Below, in pieces: positions 1 through 8,096 of a stretch of DNA of 14,198 nt. The notes under the pieces were generated by a model. That model worked only from the letters and a program-made list of their open reading frames with translations, did no database searches and was not told the DNA's origin. Numbering within the stretch: the first letter of the stretch is position 1; the number at the start of each line of letters is the position of its first letter. The stretch spans positions 1 to 14,198 of the forward strand of contig JANMCN010000173.1 of NCBI GenBank assembly GCA_031361295.1, in the 5' to 3' direction. Origin of the DNA: JALZOC01 sp031361295 (GTDB taxonomy: Bacteria; Acidobacteriota; Vicinamibacteria; Vicinamibacterales; 2-12-FULL-66-21). The position numbers were made by a program, and so were the translations under genes.

Positions 1-63
1 CGGGGCGGCTCCCACCACCCGGCGGCCGGGCCCCCGCCTTTTGCCCGCTCCCCGCCCGGTGGT

Positions 64-1152
64 TCAACCGGGCGCCCCCACCCACCGGTTGCGCCCGGGC
101 TGTCCTTTGCGGGGTCCCCCCCGGGGGCCCGCCCCCACCACCCCACGCCGGTGAGCCATGGCTTCGAGCGTCACGAGCGAGCTCCCTTCGTAGAGCGTCG
201 GGTGCACGAACAGGTCTGCCGCTTCGTACCACGCGTGCAGCTCAGGATCGGACAACCGACCCGTCAGGATGACGCGATCGCGGAGCCCAGCGGCCCCAAT
301 GGCGCCTTCCAGCCTGCGGCGGAACGGTCCGTCGCCGACGAGCACCCAGCGCCAGCGCCCGTCGGCGACCCGCCCGGCATGATCGCGCAGCACCGCCAGC
401 GCCGCGACGAGCTCGTGGAATCCCTTGTTCGCCTCGATCCGTCCCACACTCAAGAGAACCGCGTCCTCGTCGGAGATCCCCTTCCGCCGGCGAATCGACG
501 CGCCGTCGGCCGCCGCCGCCAGTCCGTCGACCGTTCGGAGGTCGAGTGCATTCGGAATCACGCACACACGGTCATCGGGCACGTTCAGGTGCGCGCGGAC
601 GATCGGAGCCAGGCTGCGGTCGGTCGCGATGACGCAGTCCGCGGCGCGGGCACACGTGATCACGGCGCGCCGGAGCGGCAGATACGCGGCGCGTTTCGCC
701 CTGGCGCGCGCGGGATCCGATCCCCCGAACTCCTCCAGCCCCTGGGGATTGAGCACGAGCGGCACCGTGCCCCGCGATCTCCGGCGTGCGAATCCCAGCA
801 CGCTCGCTCCGAACCCGTGCACGACGTCCACGGCGCCGGCCGCCGCCAGGTTCCAGGCGACCCGGCCCGCGCGCTCCCCGAACAGCGGGTAGGCAGTGCT
901 GCGATCGAGGATCGTGGTGCCGCGGCGGCCCGCCAGCGGGAACGTGCGATAGGGCACGAACCGGACCGCAATCCCGGGACCGATCGCAGCCGACAGCGCA
1001 TCCGCGGCGGCCGGCCGGGTGATGAGCGTGACGTCGAGGCCCGCGCCCGCAAGGTGCCGGACGAGATCGTAGACGCTTCGTTCGAGCCCGCCCAGCCCGT
1101 GCAGCGGATACACGGCCCTCGAGACCACGGCCACCCGCAAACGGCCGGTCAC
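64..1152 (-). CDS. GT4-family glycosyltransferase, 3' end corrupted/partial at window edge
   Basis: This is a retaining, GT-B fold glycosyltransferase that would transfer a sugar from a nucleotide donor to a growing glycan at the cytoplasmic membrane face. The N-terminal acceptor domain opens with a beta strand (RVAVVSRAVYPLHG) and the glycine loop GGLERSV. The C-terminal donor domain starts near LLSVGRIEANKGF, and the EX7E donor motif is E322-GSSLVTL-E330. The start is GTG at 1152, inside a GTGA overlap with the stop of the preceding glycosyltransferase, so translation is probably coupled. After about residue 333 (EAMAH) the protein stops resembling the family. Where GT4 proteins read roughly 'PVVAS..GG.P..V.PG.NGWL..PGD', this one has a G/R/P-rich version in register, then TGA at 64. 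The same frame continues past the TGA to the window start with a recognisable GT4-like tail (RRVVGAA). The stop is therefore probably an error and the gene likely runs off the window. Family assignment is secure; the sugar specificity is unknown. Confidence 0.88.
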   Translation of the reverse strand: MTGRLRVAVVSRAVYPLHGLGGLERSVYDLVRHLAGAGLDVTLITRPAAADALSAAIGPGIAVRFVPYRTFPLAGRRGTTILDRSTAYPLFGERAGRVAWNLAAAGAVDVVHGFGASVLGFARRRSRGTVPLVLNPQGLEEFGGSDPARARAKRAAYLPLRRAVITCARAADCVIATDRSLAPIVRAHLNVPDDRVCVIPNALDLRTVDGLAAAADGASIRRRKGISDEDAVLLSVGRIEANKGFHELVAALAVLRDHAGRVADGRWRWVLVGDGPFRRRLEGAIGAAGLRDRVILTGRLSDPELHAWYEAADLFVHPTLYEGSSLVTLEAMAHRRGVVGAGPRGGPRKGQPGRNRWVGAPG

Positions 1153-2408
1153 CGGCGTCCACCGATGAGCTCGACGTAAAGCGCTTCGACGCGGGCCACC
1201 ACGGCCGGCGCATCGAACCGCTCGGCCGCATGAACCCGTGCCGCACTCGACAATCGCGCACGCAGCGCGCCGTCCGCTTGAAGCCGGCGCACATCGTCCG
1301 CCAGTTCGTCAGGCGTGTCCGACAGCAGGCCCGTCTGTTCGTGACGGACGATGTCGGCCGTGCCGCCCGTGTTCATCGCGGCAATGGGGACGCCCAGCGC
1401 GCTGGCTTCGATGAGCACGCGGCTCAGGGACTCGGGGCCTCGCGATGGAAAGATGAGCAGCGATGCATGCGCCATCCACGCCGCCGCGGCCGCGCGATCG
1501 ATCCAGCCGATCATGCGCACATCCCGATCCGAGCGAGCCGCGGCGGCCGCAATCGCGCGGTGCTCGGGCCCCGTGCCGGCGATCACGAGCGGCCACTCGA
1601 GCCCCGCGCGTTCGATGACCGGCACCAGGTGCTGGGTTCCCTTGTTCGGCGCGAGCTTGCCCACATAGAGCGCGTACGGCCCCGGCATCGGGGCAGCCGA
1701 ACCGCGGCCGGCCGCCGTCAACGAGGCCACATCGACCGGATTGGGAATGATCTCCAGCCTCGTGTCCCGGATCTCCGGCGCGCGCATGCGAAGGTCTGAC
1801 GCGATCGTCCCGCTGACGGCCACAATCGCATCCGCCCCGGCGAGTCCCGCGCGCTTCCGGCCGAGATTCGCCCGCATGTAAGGGATCATCGGCAGCGCGG
1901 CCGGCCAGAGCGCCCCGGCGTGCGGGCGTAGACACTGCGTCATCATGCGCGCCGAACAGCCAGGGCAGAGCGTGGCGTTGTCCGTGGTGTGAATCAGATC
2001 GGACCAGTAACAGACGGGCCAGTAGTCCCGGATCGTGCAGACGACCGGCACCGACGTGCGGTGCGCCGCGGCGATCGCCGGCAGGCACGTGAGAACGTGC
2101 TGGCCGTGCACCAGGTCGACGTGCTCCCGCGCCGCCAGCTGCGCGAGGAAATCCGCCAGACGCGGATACAGCCGTTCGTTCTTGAAGTAATTGCGGACGT
2201 AGGGCACGGGAGGGGCCGCCGCGCCGAACTCCAGGACCTGGAACTCGTCGAACGTCCGCTCCCCGACTCCGGGTGCCGTGCCCGGCCTGGGCTGGACGAC
2301 GGTCACACGGTGACCCCTGGCGCGCAGGCCTCGCGCGAGCTCATACGCGCTCCATCCGCTGCCGCCGCAGACAGGTGGGAACGCGTCGGTCGCGATGAGG
2401 ATGTGCAT
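1149..2408 (-). CDS. GT4-family glycosyltransferase with internal cysteine cluster
   Basis: This is a 419-residue GT-B glycosyltransferase of normal GT4 length, expected to act on a glycan precursor at the cytoplasmic membrane face. The N-terminus MHILIATDAFPPVCGGSGW with a glycine loop is typical. The donor domain begins near ALYVGKLAPNKGTQHLV, and the EX7E motif is E-SLSRVLI-E followed by a GGTADIV segment. Residues C133, C148, C151 and C159 form a C-x14-C-x2-C-x7-C cluster after the 'RDYWPVC' strand. A similar cysteine pattern recurs in a subset of GT4 enzymes and suggests a bound metal (inference). The open frame extends upstream to 3161, but that part overlaps the next gene in another frame. 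ATG at 2408 gives a family-like N-terminus and overlaps the preceding stop by one base (TGATG). The downstream gene overlaps by four bases. Confidence 0.93.
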   Translation of the reverse strand: MHILIATDAFPPVCGGSGWSAYELARGLRARGHRVTVVQPRPGTAPGVGERTFDEFQVLEFGAAAPPVPYVRNYFKNERLYPRLADFLAQLAAREHVDLVHGQHVLTCLPAIAAAHRTSVPVVCTIRDYWPVCYWSDLIHTTDNATLCPGCSARMMTQCLRPHAGALWPAALPMIPYMRANLGRKRAGLAGADAIVAVSGTIASDLRMRAPEIRDTRLEIIPNPVDVASLTAAGRGSAAPMPGPYALYVGKLAPNKGTQHLVPVIERAGLEWPLVIAGTGPEHRAIAAAAARSDRDVRMIGWIDRAAAAAWMAHASLLIFPSRGPESLSRVLIEASALGVPIAAMNTGGTADIVRHEQTGLLSDTPDELADDVRRLQADGALRARLSSAARVHAAERFDAPAVVARVEALYVELIGGRR

Positions 2409-3571
2409 CAGCCCAGGCCGTCCACTCTGTCGCGTCGTCGTACCCCGGCAATCGCGTGTTCGAGCGCGTGGCAGTGCGCTGTCCAGCTGTAGTCGCGGAC
2501 GGCGCGAACCCGCGCGGCGGTTCCGAGTTGCAGCCTCAGGTCGGAATCGGCGAGCCGCTCGAGCGCAGCCGCCAGCGCGCCCGGTTTCGACGGAGCGTAC
2601 AGCAGTCCCTCGCGCTCGTGCCCCACGAGCGCCGGAATGCGGCCTGACGCCGGCGCAACCACCGGCAGCCCCGCCGACATGTACTCGAACATTTTCAGCG
2701 GCGACCAGTAGAATCCGAGCGCCAGCGCGCGATGGCGGCTCATGTCGAAGGGGGCCACCCCGATATCGCAGACCGCGAGGCTCGCCGGCATTCGATCGTG
2801 CGGCAGCGCGCCGGTGAAGACCACGTTGTCGAGCCCGCGAGCGGCCTGCCGGACGCTCGCGAGCTCCGGTCCGTCGCCGATGAACACCGCGCCGACATCG
2901 CGACGGCCTCTGTCGCGCAGAGCCCGGATGGCCGTCGCCAGATGCACGGCGCCGTGCCAGCTGCGGAACGCACCCGCAAACACCGCCACCACCGGTGCGG
3001 GCCGCTCGAACGGTGCCGGCCCGGGTGCGCCCGGCTGGAATCGCCGCGTGTCCGCGCCCCACTCGAGCTCGATGATTCTCGATGGCGCAGTCCCGGGCGG
3101 GAGGATGGCCGCGCTCGGCGTGACGATGAGGTCCGCGCGCGCGCAGATCCGCTCGCGCCACCGGCGCATCGGCTCCAGCACCAGGGCGCGATCGAGACGG
3201 CTCTTCGCCGACCCAGGGTAGTCGATGACCGGCGCATTCACTTCGAGCACCGCGGTGGCGCCGACGGCGGCGGCCGCCCCGATGCCTTCACCGCCGAAGT
3301 TGTAGTAACGCTCCATGACGACGTCGGGCTGGAGCGTCGCTGCGAGCCGCCGCACCCGCCCCGCGCCGGCCCACCGGAGCTCCTTCCGACCCAGAAGGGG
3401 AGGCATGGCGATCCAGTGCACGGGGCCGCGCGGAAACACGCCGCCGGGTGTGACGAGCACGTGCAGTTCGTGCCCCAGCGCGGCGAGCCCCTCGGCCACG
3501 GCCGTGACATGGACCGATCCCCCGTTCGTCCCCGGGACGGTCTGGTCGCTGGCGCAGTACAGAATTTTCAT
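2408..3571 (-). CDS. GT4-family glycosyltransferase
   Basis: This 387-residue glycosyltransferase of the GT4 type probably adds a sugar during assembly of a surface polysaccharide. It starts with ATG at 3571 (MKILYCASDQTVPGTNGGS), with a glycine-rich acceptor-domain loop followed by a helix. The donor domain is marked by VVAVFAGAFRSWHG, FIGDGPEL and VVFTGALPHDRMP, and by the nucleotide-sugar binding stretch SPLKMFEYMSAGLPVVA. That stretch closely resembles the one in the glycosyltransferase at 4664-5872 (SPLKLFEYMAAG), so these two may be paralogues. The gene lies 46 bases after the methyltransferase, the widest gap in this part of the operon, and ends in a one-base overlap with the next glycosyltransferase. 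Donor and acceptor cannot be read from sequence. Confidence 0.93.
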   Translation of the reverse strand: MKILYCASDQTVPGTNGGSVHVTAVAEGLAALGHELHVLVTPGGVFPRGPVHWIAMPPLLGRKELRWAGAGRVRRLAATLQPDVVMERYYNFGGEGIGAAAAVGATAVLEVNAPVIDYPGSAKSRLDRALVLEPMRRWRERICARADLIVTPSAAILPPGTAPSRIIELEWGADTRRFQPGAPGPAPFERPAPVVAVFAGAFRSWHGAVHLATAIRALRDRGRRDVGAVFIGDGPELASVRQAARGLDNVVFTGALPHDRMPASLAVCDIGVAPFDMSRHRALALGFYWSPLKMFEYMSAGLPVVAPASGRIPALVGHEREGLLYAPSKPGALAAALERLADSDLRLQLGTAARVRAVRDYSWTAHCHALEHAIAGVRRRDRVDGLG

Positions 3572-3617
3572 GTCGACGCGATCACTCGAGTGCCACTCGT
3601 TCCTGCGCGAAGGAGCC

Positions 3618-4667
3618 TCACTCCTTCACGAGCAGCGCGAAGAAGGGGCCGGATCGAATGCGCCCGAACAGCAGGAGGTCCAGCTTCATCGCGAACGACA
3701 GCGCTCGCAATACCGCATACGTCGCACGGCTGGTGGCGATCCGCTCCTTTGCGGCGGTTCGCGCTTCACGGATGCCAGCCGCCTCGGCCGCGTCGGGCGA
3801 CATCGAGCCTCGCAACCGCCCGCTCGCCCGCCGTGCCATGGCACGCTCCGCCAGGCGCATCAGGATGTTCTCGACGAAGCCGCCGACGAGCGGTGTGTAG
3901 TACCGGATTCGCCCGATCCGGAACCCCGCATCATGCGCAACCTGCTCGAGCTCCGGAATGTTCCGCAGCGGGTTCAGGTGATCCGACTTCCGCAGATGTT
4001 CCTGGCGCAGGTCGATCAGGCCGACGCGATCCAGCTGACGGGCCAGCAGGTTGATCCAGCGGAGGCCGATCGCCACCGGCGCGTTCTTGCGTACGTGGGT
4101 GTAAACGAACAGCGCGCCTCCCGGCGCGAGCACGCGCGAGGCTTCGGCCAGCATGTCGCGCAGCGCGTCGGGCGACAGGTGCTCGAGCACGTCGAGGGAC
4201 AACGCCTTCGTGAACGTGCCGGTTGCGAAGGGCAGCTTTCGCAGGTCCGCGATCAGCAGATCGACCGTCCGACGTGCGTCCGACGAGAAGAAGGGGCTGA
4301 TGTCCACCCCGATCGTGGCCGCGCCCCAGTCCCGATTCCACAACAGCGTCCGGCCGCTGCCGCAGCCCAGGTCGATCACCAGGTCGTGAGGCTCCGGTGC
4401 CAGAAACGCCCGCAGCATGTCGTTCCGGATTTTCGATCCGAGCAGGGGCGGCGAGACGCGCTCGTGCCGTGCGTCCACGTGCAGCGACTCGTCCAGATAC
4501 TTCGTCTGCTCGGCGTACTGGAGACGCGGCCGCAGGTCCAGGAAGTCGGACGATCCGCTGTGATACGCGCGGCCGCACCCGCGGCACACGAGCGCGTCGG
4601 CCGGGCCGGCGAGAACGCCGTGGCAATCCGGGCAACGGACGCGCGCGAGCAGCGAGTCGGAAATCAT
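3618..4667 (-). CDS. Class I SAM-dependent methyltransferase with N-terminal zinc ribbon
   Basis: This 349-residue protein joins a short Trm112-like zinc ribbon to a class I methyltransferase fold. The ribbon has C12-x2-C15 and C28-x2-C31. SAM motif I is D99-LGCGSG, followed by the acidic second strand IGVDISPFF and the post-II motif LSLDVLEHLSPDAL, as in the Methyltransf_11 group. Placed among glycosyltransferases, it most likely methylates a sugar or lipid-linked intermediate of the glycan, but the acceptor is inference. The C-terminal part, after about residue 230, is rich in basic and hydrophobic residues and may contact the membrane. The start is ATG at 4667, inside a 4-base ATGA overlap with the preceding glycosyltransferase stop. 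The longer frame upstream to 5381 is rejected because it lies inside that gene. A quinone or small-molecule methyltransferase is possible from the fold alone. Confidence 0.9.
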   Translation of the reverse strand: MISDSLLARVRCPDCHGVLAGPADALVCRGCGRAYHSGSSDFLDLRPRLQYAEQTKYLDESLHVDARHERVSPPLLGSKIRNDMLRAFLAPEPHDLVIDLGCGSGRTLLWNRDWGAATIGVDISPFFSSDARRTVDLLIADLRKLPFATGTFTKALSLDVLEHLSPDALRDMLAEASRVLAPGGALFVYTHVRKNAPVAIGLRWINLLARQLDRVGLIDLRQEHLRKSDHLNPLRNIPELEQVAHDAGFRIGRIRYYTPLVGGFVENILMRLAERAMARRASGRLRGSMSPDAAEAAGIREARTAAKERIATSRATYAVLRALSFAMKLDLLLFGRIRSGPFFALLVKE

Positions 4668-5872
4668 GAGCGGACCCCAGCCACCTGGGTGAACAACGCG
4701 TCCAGCCGCTCTGCGCGGCGCTGCCACGAATACTGCACGGAGAGGGCCGCGGCCGCCCGCGCCAGCCGCCCGGCCAGGGCCGGATCGGCGACGAGCCGGG
4801 CGATGGCGTCCGCAAGCGCATGCGCATCGCCGGGCCGAACGAGCAACGCGTCCTGATCGTCGTGCAGGATCTCGCGGATCGACGGCAGATCCGACGCCAC
4901 AATCGCCCGACCGGCGGCCATGTACTCGAACAGCTTCAGCGGAGAGGTAAAACGGTCGGAAATCGCGGACGCCGGGTTCGGCAGCACGAGGATCGCGGCG
5001 GTTCGGAGAAGGTCTGGCACGCGCCCCGGCTCGACGAGGCCGGTGAACTGAACCCTCCCGGCTATCCCAAGCCGCTCCGCCTGGGTTCTGACGCGCGCGA
5101 GATCCGGTTCTGCCCCGTGACCGCCAACGATCAGCCCCCGCACGCCGGGCACGAGCGCGAGCGCCTCGAGCAGCACGTCCACGCCCTTCCACGCATAGAG
5201 ATGCCCCGCATAGGCGACGAGAGGTTCGTGCGCCACGTCCGCAGTCCCGGGCCCCGGATCCTGGATCCCCTGCCGCGCTCCGTCCGGCACGACGCTGAGG
5301 CGCGGCCGCGGACCGTAGCGGGCGGTGAGATTGTCGGAGAGACCCCGCGTGATCGTGACATAGCCATCGGCCGACCGCCACACCCGCGCCTCGTGCCGGG
5401 CGAGCCGGCGAAGCTTGCGTTCGGGCGGTGCCGTTGCCGTCGCGATGAGCCGTGGCAGCGCGGCAGCCACCTCGGGCGCGTAGCCATGCGACTCGTAAAC
5501 GACCGGGGGCCGCAGCCCACGCGGAACCCGGACGAGCAGCGAGGCCACGCCGAGGTCGCGGGTGAACACCATGTCAGCTCGCGGGGGCCCGAGGGTCCGC
5601 CCCGCCGCGAAGGCCAGGTAGCCGATCCGCCGCGCGGCGGCCGGGCCGGCCACCGGGGCGGACTGAATCGTCAACCGCTCCAGCGGCGCGAGACCATAGT
5701 ACGCGAACGGATCCCGCGTCGGCACGTGTGTGTCCGGTCGGACGACGAGCTCGACGATGTGGCCACGCGCGGCGAGTGCATGGCACGTCTCCATCGTCTG
5801 GATGCCGTTCGCGCGCTCGAGCGGAAAGCGGATGTCAGCGAGATACAGGATGCGCAGCGGTCGTGACGTCAC
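4664..5872 (-). CDS. GT4-family glycosyltransferase
   Basis: This 402-residue GT-B enzyme, of usual length for GT4, would add a sugar to a membrane-linked glycan. The acceptor domain begins RILYLADIRFPLERANGIQ. The linker and donor domain show LSVVPDGARQGI, LVAYAGHLYAWKGVDVLLEAL, LIVGGHGAEPDL and VQFTGLVEP. The donor-binding stretch is SPLKLFEYMAAGRAIVAS followed by LPSIREIL, which matches the glycosyltransferase at 2408-3571. The start is GTG at 5872, forming a GTGA overlap with the stop of the GT-C-type gene. The end overlaps the methyltransferase start by four bases, so the three genes are almost certainly one transcript and translationally coupled. Acceptor and donor specificities are unknown. 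Confidence 0.94.
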   Translation of the reverse strand: MTSRPLRILYLADIRFPLERANGIQTMETCHALAARGHIVELVVRPDTHVPTRDPFAYYGLAPLERLTIQSAPVAGPAAARRIGYLAFAAGRTLGPPRADMVFTRDLGVASLLVRVPRGLRPPVVYESHGYAPEVAAALPRLIATATAPPERKLRRLARHEARVWRSADGYVTITRGLSDNLTARYGPRPRLSVVPDGARQGIQDPGPGTADVAHEPLVAYAGHLYAWKGVDVLLEALALVPGVRGLIVGGHGAEPDLARVRTQAERLGIAGRVQFTGLVEPGRVPDLLRTAAILVLPNPASAISDRFTSPLKLFEYMAAGRAIVASDLPSIREILHDDQDALLVRPGDAHALADAIARLVADPALAGRLARAAAALSVQYSWQRRAERLDALFTQVAGVRS

Positions 5873-7275
5873 CGCGGATCCTGGTGCGCTGCCGGTTGTG
5901 GCTTATAGAAAGACGACCGGTGCGCGAGGTACCGATAGACGAGGTCCGGAGCCATCACGGGCAGCGTGACGAACGCATCGTACGCGTTGCGGCGCAGCTC
6001 GAGACGATGACGGTCCATGAGCTGCGTCCCGAACTCGGCCATCAACGCGACATTCCACCAGACGGACAAGGCAATCGCGGCGTGAAGCGTGATGCGCGAC
6101 GCGCGCCGCGAGACCGCGCCGCGCATGGCGGCGAGGCCGACCACGAGGATCATCGTGATTGAGACGAACCGCCGCTGGCCGAAGGCGCCCGCGACGGTCC
6201 ATGATTCGACCGCCCCGCTGACGTACACCTGGAGGGCAATCATCAGCAGCAGGCAGCAGCCGACGCGCCGTCGAGGTGCGTCCCCCCGGACCGCGAGGAC
6301 CACGAGCCCCGCGACGCCAATAACCGCCAGGGGTGTCCAGAAGAAGAAACCGTGTTCGGGGGACGCCAGCACCTGGAGGGCGTGCGGGGCGGTCCAGTTC
6401 ATCTTCCGTGTGACCAGCTCCGACGGCCGTGGCCTCCCGTTCAGCGCCTGGTACGCGAGCAGTTGCGGAACATAGCCGATCGCGAACGCCGCGCATCCGG
6501 CGATCGCCGGGGCGAGCGCCCGGCGCAGTCGTGCCGGGAGCCGGAGGCCTGTCGCCGCCGACGCTCCGATCGTCAGGGCGTAATCGAGCGCAGGCGCGAG
6601 CGTGAACAGCGCGTCCTGCTCCCTGACCATCGCCACGAGCGCGCCCGTGAGCCCGAGGAGGGCTGCCCCGCCTGCCGTCCACCGGTCGCGGACCTGCAGC
6701 CAGGTGGTGACGAACAGCGCCACCGCGAATGCGGAACATGCGTGCGAAAACGGGGGCGCGATGTACATGTAGAAGAGAATCGGTGTGCCGGCCCAGACGG
6801 CGAGCCCCGACCCGACCGCGCTCGCTCCGACCAGGCGGCGTGCTGCCCCGATCCCGAGCACGATGGTGGCAAATCCGTAGAACGCCGATCCATAAGCGAC
6901 CGCCGCGACGTAGGGGCGTGAATATCCGTCGATCGCCACGTCCCGACCTGTTTCGTGAGCCACCCGCGCCACCACGTCGCCAGCGGCGTAGAACGGGGCC
7001 CACAGCATGGCGGAGCCAATGGTGCCGTAATTGATCCGTCGTCCGGCGGGCGTGGTCAGTTCCAGGAACGTCTGGTGAAAGTCTCCCGACTGGGCGATCT
7101 GGTGGTCGTAGAAATATTGATACTCGTTCTCGAACGACACATCGTGATCGAACCAGAGCGATCGCAGGTACGAGAAGTATTCGACCTCGTCCGAGGAGTA
7201 GAGCCGCGCGGTGACGGCGGGGAGCGAACACAGAAACAGCAGGATCAGGACCGCCAGTTCGCGGGGGGAGAGCAT
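5869..7275 (-). CDS. Polytopic membrane protein, probable GT-C (GT39-like) glycosyltransferase
   Basis: This is a 468-residue integral membrane protein with about ten hydrophobic segments. The first is near residues 7-22 (LAVLILLFLCSLPAV) and is followed by an acidic loop containing D29-E30-x-E32. An acidic pair in the first extracytoplasmic loop is characteristic of GT-C enzymes, which use polyprenyl-phosphate sugars on the outer membrane face. The loop continues with many aromatic residues (RSLWFDHD, NEYQYFYDH). I see no full PMT/ArnT signature, so GT-C membership is inference from topology, the acidic pair and the glycosyltransferase operon. The start is uncertain: ATG at 7275 gives a clean N-terminus, while TTG at 7302 would sit closer to the upstream stop. 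Neither has a strong ribosome-binding site. The open frame running on to 7908 is the shadow of the CPBP gene. The stop overlaps the next gene by four bases. Confidence 0.8.
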   Translation of the reverse strand: MLSPRELAVLILLFLCSLPAVTARLYSSDEVEYFSYLRSLWFDHDVSFENEYQYFYDHQIAQSGDFHQTFLELTTPAGRRINYGTIGSAMLWAPFYAAGDVVARVAHETGRDVAIDGYSRPYVAAVAYGSAFYGFATIVLGIGAARRLVGASAVGSGLAVWAGTPILFYMYIAPPFSHACSAFAVALFVTTWLQVRDRWTAGGAALLGLTGALVAMVREQDALFTLAPALDYALTIGASAATGLRLPARLRRALAPAIAGCAAFAIGYVPQLLAYQALNGRPRPSELVTRKMNWTAPHALQVLASPEHGFFFWTPLAVIGVAGLVVLAVRGDAPRRRVGCCLLLMIALQVYVSGAVESWTVAGAFGQRRFVSITMILVVGLAAMRGAVSRRASRITLHAAIALSVWWNVALMAEFGTQLMDRHRLELRRNAYDAFVTLPVMAPDLVYRYLAHRSSFYKPQPAAHQDPR

Positions 7276-7310
7276 CAGGCGATCGATGAGTCGGGAGTTC
7301 AAGTGGCTGG

Positions 7311-8096
7311 CTACCTCACGGCGAACGCGAGGTACTTGAGCAGCTGCGCGAGGTTGAAGCCCGCGTGGCTCACCATCGGTGCGATGAGGCTCCGGCGGAC
7401 GATATACAGCACGCCCCACGCGGCGCCGAGCAGCGCCGTGACGATCATGGCGTCCGTGCCCTGTTCCCAGTGGCCCAGCCCGAAGACGACGCTGTAGATC
7501 GCCACGCCCCAGCCTGCACCGCCCAGGTACGCGCCGAAGCGATGGAGGATGAAGCCCCGCTGCACTTCCTCGCGGATGCCTCCGGCGATCATCACCACGG
7601 CGGCGAAGATGAGGGCATCGCCGCGGCTGCGCAGCATGTCCTCCAGTGGATTGTGCGCGACGTCGTGCAGGTGGGGCGCGAACCGCAGGATCAGTACCAG
7701 CACGAGCATGGCGAGCATGAAGACCGCGGGGAGCACCGCAATCCCGAGAAGCGCTTCCCGGAGGACCGGCCGATCGCCGAGCAGCACCGTTCTGGCCGAC
7801 TGATGATGCGCGCGAAGGAAAAAGAGCACGAGGCCGACGACCAGTGCCGTGTCGATCAGCGACACCGTGAAGACGAACGGAGGAGACAGACGCCCCGCCT
7901 CCGTCCATGTGTGCATGCCGAATCCGCGAAGCACGAGGATGAGGAGAATCTGTGACGGGTAGCCGGAGCAGATGATGACTTCCACCAGGGCGCCGAGCCG
8001 TTCGAGGGGCAGAACCTGCCGCGGCGCGGGAAGATAGGGGAGCTCCGGAACGGGCTCGTACACAGGGGAGAACTGTACTACATCGACTCGCGGCAC
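7311..8096 (-). CDS. CPBP-family intramembrane metalloprotease (Abi/CAAX-like)
   Basis: This is a 261-residue membrane protein with hydrophobic segments near residues 36-57, 74-94, 115-137, 161-174 and 196-241, ending in the CPBP/Abi catalytic core. Motif 1 reads G-I-R175-E176-E177-V-Q-R180-G-F. Motif 2 is F205-G-L-G-H209 (FxxxH). Motif 3 is H244-A-G-F-N248 (HxxxN). These Glu and His residues would bind the catalytic metal in the membrane. Motif 1 has only two residues between the EE pair and Arg, against three in the usual EExxxR. The start is GTG at 8096, which lies inside a 9-bp inverted repeat; an in-frame GTG a few codons later is an alternative. It is the first gene of the polysaccharide operon, 35 bases before the GT-C-type gene. 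Its substrate is unknown; a role in maturing a membrane protein of the pathway is speculation. Confidence 0.87.
   Translation of the reverse strand: MPRVDVVQFSPVYEPVPELPYLPAPRQVLPLERLGALVEVIICSGYPSQILLILVLRGFGMHTWTEAGRLSPPFVFTVSLIDTALVVGLVLFFLRAHHQSARTVLLGDRPVLREALLGIAVLPAVFMLAMLVLVLILRFAPHLHDVAHNPLEDMLRSRGDALIFAAVVMIAGGIREEVQRGFILHRFGAYLGGAGWGVAIYSVVFGLGHWEQGTDAMIVTALLGAAWGVLYIVRRSLIAPMVSHAGFNLAQLLKYLAFAVR

Noticed and set aside
151..1179. 342-residue plus-strand open frame
   Set aside because: It is antisense to a clear GT4 glycosyltransferase; its composition (R/P/H/A-rich) is that of a high-GC shadow frame with no domain.
2409..3161. Upstream extension of the glycosyltransferase at 1149-2408 to a 670-residue protein
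   Set aside because: The added part is an out-of-frame shadow of the preceding glycosyltransferase; the family N-terminus begins at ATG 2408.
4668..5381. Upstream extension of the methyltransferase to 587 residues
   Set aside because: It lies inside the glycosyltransferase gene in another frame; the zinc ribbon starts right after ATG 4667.
7303..7908. Upstream extension of the GT-C-like protein to 679 residues
   Set aside because: It is a shadow of the CPBP gene with low-complexity Arg-rich sequence.
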